From Lachnospiraceae bacterium (lineage in GTDB: Bacteria; Bacillota; Clostridia; Lachnospirales; Lachnospiraceae): DNA of 19,732 nt. Numbering within the stretch: the stretch's first letter is position 1; the number at the start of each line of letters is the position of its first letter. The notes under the pieces were generated by a model, which did not search any database, was not told the origin of the DNA, and was given only the letters and a program-made list of their open reading frames with translations. Location of the stretch: NCBI GenBank assembly GCA_015258095.1, contig JABZIV010000036.1, positions 1 to 19,732 on the forward strand. Reading direction: 5' to 3'. Shown piece by piece: positions 6,652 through 12,031 of this stretch. The position numbers and the translations under genes were made by a program.

Positions 6652-8901
6652 TTAGTACTTTTCTGCCGAAGCAACAGAGGTGGTCGTCGTACATTCCCGA
6701 CTGCCTTTCTTCTCTGCATTCTTCGCCGTCTTAGGCTTCTGCTCCTCCTCGAATACTTCCTTCTCTTCTTTTCCTTCTACAGGAGAAGGGAAGTTCTCCG
6801 TCTCTATATCCTCTTCCTTGGCATCCGAAACAACTTCTCTTACTGCGTTCTTCCGAAGACGGAAACGGCTGATCTGTGCACGAAGCTTTTCTGCCTGTGC
6901 ATTTAGCTCGGAGCTTGCTGCGGAACTTTCTTCCGCTGTAGCACTATTCTGCTGTACTACTCCGGAAATCTGGTCAATTCCGGTAGTAACCTGTGCAATA
7001 GCCTGAGATTGCTCCTCCGATGCCCGGGCAATTTCCGAAATCAGATTACTTAAGGAATCCTGTCCCTCCACAACCTGGTGCAAAGAAACGGCGGTACTAT
7101 CCGCTAAGTTTGTTCCCATTTCCACCGCTTTAACCGTCTCATCAATCAGTACAGTGGTATTCTTTGCCGCCTCCGCAGACTTCTGTGCCAGATTCCGAAC
7201 CTCATCCGCAACAACGGCAAAGCCTTTTCCGGCTTCTCCGGCACGAGCGGCTTCAATCGCCGCATTCAAGGCAAGAATATTGGTCTGGAATGCGATATCG
7301 TCAATGGTCTTGATGATTTTGCTAATCTCCGTCGACTTCTCATTGATATTATTCATGGACTGCTTCATTTCCTGCATCTGTCCATCACTCTTCGACAATT
7401 CCGTACGGCTAATCTGTGCTTCAGAATCCACTTTTCCGGCATTCTCGGCATTTAACTTTACTCGAGTGGAGATATCATTGATTGTTGCAGACAACTCCTC
7501 GATACTGCTTGCCTGTGCCATAGAGCCTTCCGTCAGATTCTGGGCACCGCTCGCCACATTCTTTGCGGAACTCGAGACAAAGTCGGAGGACTGCTGAATA
7601 TTTCCGATCAAATCGGTCAGACGATCCGACAAATTAAGTAAAGCAAACTTCACTTTGGCAAATTCTCCGGCATACTCGTTCTTCAACTCAATATCCAGAT
7701 TTCCATTTTGCATTTCCGTTAAGCTGTCCGTGATTTCCTGAATGTAAAGCTGATAGTCCTTTAACTGCTTTACCAGCTGTCTTAATCCCTTCGCGAGCAG
7801 CCCGATTTCATTCTTACTTCTAACAGAAATCTCCTCATCCAAAGAGCCTTCGGAAAGCTTCTTTACAGACTTCGTCAAAGACAGAATCGGCTTGGCCTGT
7901 TTGTTACCGACTATAACGGCGATACCGAGCATAATCAGCATGTAAATCAGGATGAAGAATCCCAGAGTCATCTGTAAAACTTCTATATCTCCATAAATAT
8001 CCTTGTGACTGGGCGTTACGACAATTTTCCAACCATTATCGAGACTGCTGAATCCAAGTAAAACCGCATCCTTATTTTTTCCGCCATTCACATATCCTTT
8101 GTCTTTCGAAAGAATCTCGGAAAGAACATTCTTATACTTCCCATCCAGAATCTCGCCAAAGTTTTCTCCTTTTTTGAATTCCGGATGATAGAGAATCTTG
8201 CCTTCGTTATTTAAAAGATAAGTATCTCCGTCGTGATATTTCTGATGCGCTTTCAAAAGCTTATCCAAATAGGCAAAGTCAAAGTCCACACCGATGACGG
8301 CGAAATCTGCCCCGCTCTTCAAATAGACCGGAGAAACATAGGAAATAATCGTCTTATTGATATTGGCATTGAAATAAGGCTCCATCCAGGTTGCCTTCTT
8401 ATTCTCAAGCGGAGTATAGAACCAGCCCACGTGTTCCTTATCGGTCTTATCATATACGGAAAGGTCTGTCGGCGTAACTTCCTCCAGTTTTCCGTCTCCG
8501 TCCGCATCCGTATAGAAAGTTCCGGATGTGCCGTAAGTCAGGCTCGGGTCATAGCGAATATAAGACGCTACCAGACCGTTGATATCCTTCGTGGAGGAAA
8601 CAACCAACTCATTCATTTCCTTCTCGTATCCCTTGAAATACGCCATATCTTTTGCCTGAATCTTTGCTTCATCCGGCAAAATGTTGCTGGCATTGGCAAG
8701 TAAGTCCACCCTGGCCTGAATCAGGTTCAAAACGCCATCCACGGATTCCGCCGTCTGTGCTGCGGCAGCAGGCATATTCTCGTTTCCGTCGGAAACACTG
8801 ATATTGTTCATATATACAATCAGCGTACCGCCAAGCATAGCAAAAGCTAATGCAATGGGAAGCAACATACACATAATTAAAGTTGTCCGAATTGATTTCA
8901 T
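6652..8901 (-). CDS. Methyl-accepting chemotaxis protein, Cache sensor type
   Basis: A membrane chemoreceptor of 749 residues. The order is cytoplasmic N-terminus, TM1 (about 7-31), extracellular double-Cache-like domain (about 45-300), TM2 (about 308-332), HAMP (about 333-388), and a long coiled-coil signalling domain. The signalling tip is at 533-572 with the highly conserved QTNILALNAAIEAARAGEAG. The Cache domain carries WMEPYFNANIN followed by IISYVSPVY. The PYxD-type motif of amino-acid-binding Cache domains reads PYFN here, so the ligand is unknown. A DADGDGKLEE loop at 132-141 resembles a calcium-binding loop. Residues 690-749 form an acidic, probably disordered tail without a clear methyltransferase-docking pentapeptide. 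No che genes are adjacent, so this is an orphan receptor with its own terminator. The ribosome site (GGGGG about 11 bases upstream) is weak. Confidence 0.95.
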   Translation of the reverse strand: MKSIRTTLIMCMLLPIALAFAMLGGTLIVYMNNISVSDGNENMPAAAAQTAESVDGVLNLIQARVDLLANASNILPDEAKIQAKDMAYFKGYEKEMNELVVSSTKDINGLVASYIRYDPSLTYGTSGTFYTDADGDGKLEEVTPTDLSVYDKTDKEHVGWFYTPLENKKATWMEPYFNANINKTIISYVSPVYLKSGADFAVIGVDFDFAYLDKLLKAHQKYHDGDTYLLNNEGKILYHPEFKKGENFGEILDGKYKNVLSEILSKDKGYVNGGKNKDAVLLGFSSLDNGWKIVVTPSHKDIYGDIEVLQMTLGFFILIYMLIMLGIAVIVGNKQAKPILSLTKSVKKLSEGSLDEEISVRSKNEIGLLAKGLRQLVKQLKDYQLYIQEITDSLTEMQNGNLDIELKNEYAGEFAKVKFALLNLSDRLTDLIGNIQQSSDFVSSSAKNVASGAQNLTEGSMAQASSIEELSATINDISTRVKLNAENAGKVDSEAQISRTELSKSDGQMQEMKQSMNNINEKSTEISKIIKTIDDIAFQTNILALNAAIEAARAGEAGKGFAVVADEVRNLAQKSAEAAKNTTVLIDETVKAVEMGTNLADSTAVSLHQVVEGQDSLSNLISEIARASEEQSQAIAQVTTGIDQISGVVQQNSATAEESSAASSELNAQAEKLRAQISRFRLRKNAVREVVSDAKEEDIETENFPSPVEGKEEKEVFEEEQKPKTAKNAEKKGSRECTTTTSVASAEKY

Positions 8902-8941
8902 AATGGTTTAACCCCCACGTTTTTACAGTGTTCTATATAGC

Positions 8942-8965
8942 TTATCGGTGATATTCTTGAATTTA
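8942..8965 (-). promoter_or_regulatory. Possible flagellar sigma-factor (sigma-28-like) promoter of the chemoreceptor
   Basis: The minus strand has TAAA (8965-8962) and CCGATAA (8948-8942), the two halves of the sigma-28/SigD promoter used by motility and chemotaxis genes. The gap is 13 bases instead of about 16, so the -35 half may be fortuitous. It lies 40-60 bases upstream of the receptor ATG. Confidence 0.3.
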
Positions 8966-9027
8966 TAAACTAAATATGAATTTTTTGATCCCTTTCCTTT
9001 TCTCCAACTATCTTAAGATTTGTTTAC

Positions 9028-9056
9028 TTGTCAGTAATTAGAAGATTTGCTATACT
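9028..9056 (+). promoter_or_regulatory. Promoter of the Ig-like surface protein gene
   Basis: -35 TTGTCA (9028-9033), 17-base spacer, -10 TATACT (9051-9056), 36 bases before the ATG. A strong AAGGAGG (9080-9086) precedes the start with 6-base spacing. Confidence 0.75.
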
Positions 9057-9092
9057 TTTTTGCCAATACCAAAGATATAAAGGAGGCCCAAT

Positions 9093-9938
9093 ATGGCTGA
9101 AATCGGAAGAAGGCAGGATCTCTATTTAAAAAAGAAAAAAAAGAAATCCCCTTTTCTTTCCATACTTTTACACTATGTCTTACCTTACCTTGTCATAAAC
9201 TCTTGCATTCTCTTCTTCGTTATGGCAACCCCGAAGGTACAGGTGAACGACCCGACAGAGCACAGCGATGATGCGTCTCTCTCCGTTTTGGTCCATGTTG
9301 ATTCCGTTCTTCCTATCAAGAGTTTTGTTGCGAAATTGGAAGGCGAAGAATTGAATTTCACAAAAGAAAATGAAAACTATGTCATTCCGCTGCACAGTAA
9401 CGGAAATCTTCGTGTCACCGTAACTTCTATTAACGGAATGAAGCGGATTGTAAACACGCAGATCAACAGTTTTGATGAGAATCCGCCTGTAATTAATGAG
9501 GACGACGTGACCCTGGAACCCGGACACGTCGAGTTTACGGTAAGTGATTCCCAATCCGGCGTGGACTTTGCTTCCATTTACGGAATTGATAAAGACGGCA
9601 ATAACCTGAAGCCCAAAGAAATTAATAAAGAAACCGGTACGGTGCTCTTTTCCATGAAGGCAAACGCAATCACGGTTTACGTCTCCGATAAAGCGGGAAA
9701 CCAAGTGAGCGGAACCTTCACAATTAAAGATTCGCCTTACCCAAAGACAAAAGCGGACAAAGAAGAAGAGGACGAAGACTCTTCCGGTGATGCAAACGAA
9801 GAGACGGTTCGCGAAGAAGAGACAAACGATAGTACAAATAAAACGAAGAAAAAAACCGCTTCCGAAACGGAAAGCGGTTCCTATTCCAATAAGAAAAAGA
9901 CAAGTAACACGACCCACACTACGAAATCAAAGAATTGA
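9093..9938 (+). CDS. Membrane-anchored surface protein with Ig-like domains and charged tail; function unknown
   Basis: The only plus-strand protein gene I find (281 residues). A basic N-terminus with a six-lysine run precedes one hydrophobic segment (about 20-44), which reads as a signal anchor with the rest outside the cell. Two beta-rich stretches follow: about 58-128 (LSVLVHVDSVLP ... LRVTVTSINGMKRIV) and about 130-205. The second has NPPVINED, VSDSQSGVDFASIYGID and ITVYVSDKAGNQVSGTF, typical of bacterial Ig-like repeats. Residues 215-281 are low complexity, rich in Glu/Asp then Lys/Thr/Ser, and likely disordered. No LPXTG, catalytic motif or recognised family name is evident. Promoter and ribosome site are strong. 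Its last 20 bases overlap the convergent REC-GGDEF gene, and a minus-strand terminator lies in its 3' coding region. Coding is supported by the signal anchor, the domain pattern and the strong expression signals. Confidence 0.85.
   Translation: MAEIGRRQDLYLKKKKKKSPFLSILLHYVLPYLVINSCILFFVMATPKVQVNDPTEHSDDASLSVLVHVDSVLPIKSFVAKLEGEELNFTKENENYVIPLHSNGNLRVTVTSINGMKRIVNTQINSFDENPPVINEDDVTLEPGHVEFTVSDSQSGVDFASIYGIDKDGNNLKPKEINKETGTVLFSMKANAITVYVSDKAGNQVSGTFTIKDSPYPKTKADKEEEDEDSSGDANEETVREEETNDSTNKTKKKTASETESGSYSNKKKTSNTTHTTKSKN
9849..9879 (-). terminator. Intrinsic terminator of the kinase/response-regulator operon, inside the opposing gene
   Basis: Read on the minus strand, AACCGCTTTCCG-TTT-CGGAAGCGGTT (9879-9854, 11 bp with one bulged base) is followed by seven T's (9855-9849). 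It lies about 40 bases beyond the REC-GGDEF stop and falls in the low-complexity tail coding region of the plus-strand gene. In plus orientation no T-run follows, so it should act on minus-strand transcripts only. Confidence 0.75.
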
Positions 9939-9947
9939 TTTCGTAGT
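9918..9947. repeat. Perfect 13-bp inverted repeat spanning both convergent stop codons
   Basis: 9918-9930 (ACTACGAAATCAA) pairs perfectly with 9935-9947 around the 4-base loop AGAA. It contains the TGA stop of the plus gene (9936-9938) and the TAG stop of the minus gene (9921-9919). Neither strand has a T-run after it, so it is not a standard intrinsic terminator. It could protect 3' ends, assist termination or simply be coding coincidence. Confidence 0.85.
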
Positions 9948-11241
9948 AGATGGGATAGTCTCTCCGATCCTCTTCCGTTCTTTTCTGTAACACACGATTA
10001 ATGGCAATCAAACTGTTGTCTTTCTCCGTTCCGACAAGCAGAATGATAAATTGCTTGTTTCCGCAACGCACAACCACGTCTCCTCTTCGAATCGTTCTCC
10101 CCAGCAAGTTCCCGAAATCCTGAACATGTTCTTCCAATTCTCTTCTTTCTACCGTTTCCGACTCCTCTATAGTAAAAAGAACCATCTGTACGGGAACATG
10201 TCCCCTCTCGGCACTCCGGCGAATAAAATGATAGATACTGCAAAAATCGCTATAATTTACAAAATACGCTCCCGGGAAGAAATCTAATCCGTCTAATCTT
10301 TTTTGAAATGAGGGGAAGGAGAGAATGCCGGCCTCTTCCTTTTCTTCCGTTTCCTCCTCCTTATATACAAAAAAGCCTCCCTTCCCTGCCGTTTTCACAT
10401 GGTACATCGCCTCATCCGCTTTCTGATACAAACTCAGAAAATCCAAGCCATGATTCGGTGCCATAGAAACGCCAATAGAAACACCAAATTGTGTCTCCGT
10501 AACAGGAAGAAGACGGCTCACCTCTTCTTTAACCTTCTTGCCTATTTCTTCACATCGTTCCGAAAGTGCATCTTCCTTCCATGCACCCCTATAAAAAATG
10601 ACGAATTCATCTCCGCCAATGCGTCCCAAAACATCGTCGGAACGGATAAATTTCTTCAAAACTTCAGCCACCAGAGAAAGTACACGATCTCCCATATCAT
10701 GCCCGAAATGATCATTAATCAACTTAAAATGATCGAGGTCCAGCATAAGAAACAATCCGCTTTCCCGACGCATCTGCAAATTTTCATTAATCTGCTGAAC
10801 GGACGCATTTCGATTATATAATCCTGTGAGTACATCGACTTCCGCCTGCTTCTCCAGATGTTTCAGGACCTCCTCACTTTTCATGATACGATCAACCCGC
10901 CGAATCAGTACGTCCGGAAGGAGAGGCTTCCTGATATAATCGTAGGCGCCAAGGTCAAAGCCCTTAATTTCATTCTTCGCATCATCGTCGGAAGTCATAA
11001 TGACTACCGGAATACTATGCAGGGCATGGTCTTCCAGTTCCCGTATCTCCTTTAAGAAGGTATAGCCATCCATATCCGGCATGTGCAAATCAATCAATAA
11101 AATGCTCGGCCGCGTAATGGAAAGTTCGGAAAGTGCCGTACGGGCATCGGCATAGCTGCTTACAAGATACTTATCCTTCAGCGCCTTTTCCGCAATTTTG
11201 CGCGGGATAGTCTCGTCATCCACAATCACTATACTCTGCAT
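9919..11241 (-). CDS. Response regulator with REC, catalytic GGDEF and degenerate second GGDEF domain (diguanylate cyclase)
   Basis: A 440-residue cytoplasmic signalling protein. REC domain (1-121): acidic pair Asp8/Asp9, phosphoacceptor Asp51 in LLIDLHMPDMDG, Thr83 and Lys105 of the YIRKP motif, all intact. GGDEF domain (about 132-294): DVLTGLYNRN, DLDHFKLINDHFGHDMGD, and catalytic RIGGDEF (GGDEF at 209-213), with the RxxD product-inhibition site RSDD (200-203) exactly five residues before it. It should make c-di-GMP from two GTP when phosphorylated. The C-terminal part (about 320-440) repeats the fold: RRGD (385-388), five residues, then GNKQF (394-398) where GGDEF would be. That domain should be inactive but could bind c-di-GMP. 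The start at 11241 has GAGAGG six bases upstream and lies 17 bases after the LytTR gene, within the kinase operon. No EAL or HD-GYP domain occurs nearby. Confidence 0.93.
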   Translation of the reverse strand: MQSIVIVDDETIPRKIAEKALKDKYLVSSYADARTALSELSITRPSILLIDLHMPDMDGYTFLKEIRELEDHALHSIPVVIMTSDDDAKNEIKGFDLGAYDYIRKPLLPDVLIRRVDRIMKSEEVLKHLEKQAEVDVLTGLYNRNASVQQINENLQMRRESGLFLMLDLDHFKLINDHFGHDMGDRVLSLVAEVLKKFIRSDDVLGRIGGDEFVIFYRGAWKEDALSERCEEIGKKVKEEVSRLLPVTETQFGVSIGVSMAPNHGLDFLSLYQKADEAMYHVKTAGKGGFFVYKEEETEEKEEAGILSFPSFQKRLDGLDFFPGAYFVNYSDFCSIYHFIRRSAERGHVPVQMVLFTIEESETVERRELEEHVQDFGNLLGRTIRRGDVVVRCGNKQFIILLVGTEKDNSLIAINRVLQKRTEEDRRDYPIYYEINSLIS

Positions 11242-11258
11242 ATAAGACCTCTCATTTC

Positions 11259-11987
11259 TTATATATCCGCAACTTTCTTGATATGCATATATTCAATATG
11301 CAACTTCTTTGTAGTCGGCAGATACTTTTCACTGATCAAAAGTTCTCTACCGTCTCTTAAATATAAATTTCTCCCCACAATCCTCTGAATACGACTGATG
11401 GAAACGGCAACGTAGCGGGATATTTGCAAAAAATCACTTTTGCCGAACTCATCCATAAAGCTCTTCACGGACAGGTAGGTCTCCAGCTCCTCGTCTTTCA
11501 TGTGAATCAGTAAACGCCGTCCCAAAGTCTCTACATAAACAATATCGGCAAGATATATTCTTCTTTTCTCCCTGTCTGCTACAATGTCCATATATCTGGC
11601 CTTCTCAAGGCACTTCAATACGGAATGCATCACTTTTGCAAACTTCTCATACTCGACAGGTTTCTGAATATAGGAAAAAGCATGAATTTCGAAAGCTTCC
11701 GTAATGTAATCATTGCCCCCGGTGATGAAGATAATCTTCCCTTCCGCTCCCATATTCTTCAGTTCTCTTGCAATATCAATTCCATTCAACTCCGGCATAA
11801 AGATATCCAGCAAGAAGATATCCGTATCCATGAGTTCCCCTTTCTCCGAGAGGCACTCCCGTCCCGAAGCGTAGAACTTCAGTTCCGCCTGTATTTCATT
11901 TTCTTTAAGATACTTTTCTAACAGTGCACGTATAATCCTCTGTTGTACAACTTCATCATCGCAAACTATGATCTTCAACCTGTCCAT
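11259..11987 (-). CDS. LytTR-type response regulator
   Basis: A 242-residue transcription factor of the AgrA/LytR class. The REC domain (1-125) keeps Asp10/Asp11, phosphoacceptor Asp61 in FLLDIFMPELNGID, Thr89 and Lys109 in SYIQKPVEYEKF. The C-terminal LytTR DNA-binding domain (about 137-236) has IYLADIVYVETLGRRLLIHM, FLQISRYVAVSISRIQRIVG and LYLRDGRELLISEKYLP, as in this family. LytTR proteins bind paired 9-bp direct repeats near promoters; I could not find a convincing pair upstream of this operon. It sits 44 bases after the hybrid kinase and 17 before the REC-GGDEF gene, so the kinase is the likely phosphodonor. GAGGGG lies five bases before the ATG. Confidence 0.93.
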   Translation of the reverse strand: MDRLKIIVCDDEVVQQRIIRALLEKYLKENEIQAELKFYASGRECLSEKGELMDTDIFLLDIFMPELNGIDIARELKNMGAEGKIIFITGGNDYITEAFEIHAFSYIQKPVEYEKFAKVMHSVLKCLEKARYMDIVADREKRRIYLADIVYVETLGRRLLIHMKDEELETYLSVKSFMDEFGKSDFLQISRYVAVSISRIQRIVGRNLYLRDGRELLISEKYLPTTKKLHIEYMHIKKVADI

Positions 11988-12031
11988 TCTGTCCCCTCAA
12001 AGTTGTTTCCAACCGTTCCCTCCTATCCGGT

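Noticed and set aside
8902..8941. c-di-GMP riboswitch in the chemoreceptor leader
   Set aside because: The leader is too short and lacks the conserved GEMM core and paired arms.
9180..9917. Minus-strand open frame of 245 codons opposite the Ig-like gene
   Set aside because: It lies opposite a gene with promoter, ribosome site, signal anchor and Ig-like pattern. Its own translation is Phe/Arg/Val-rich without domain features, so it is read as a shadow.
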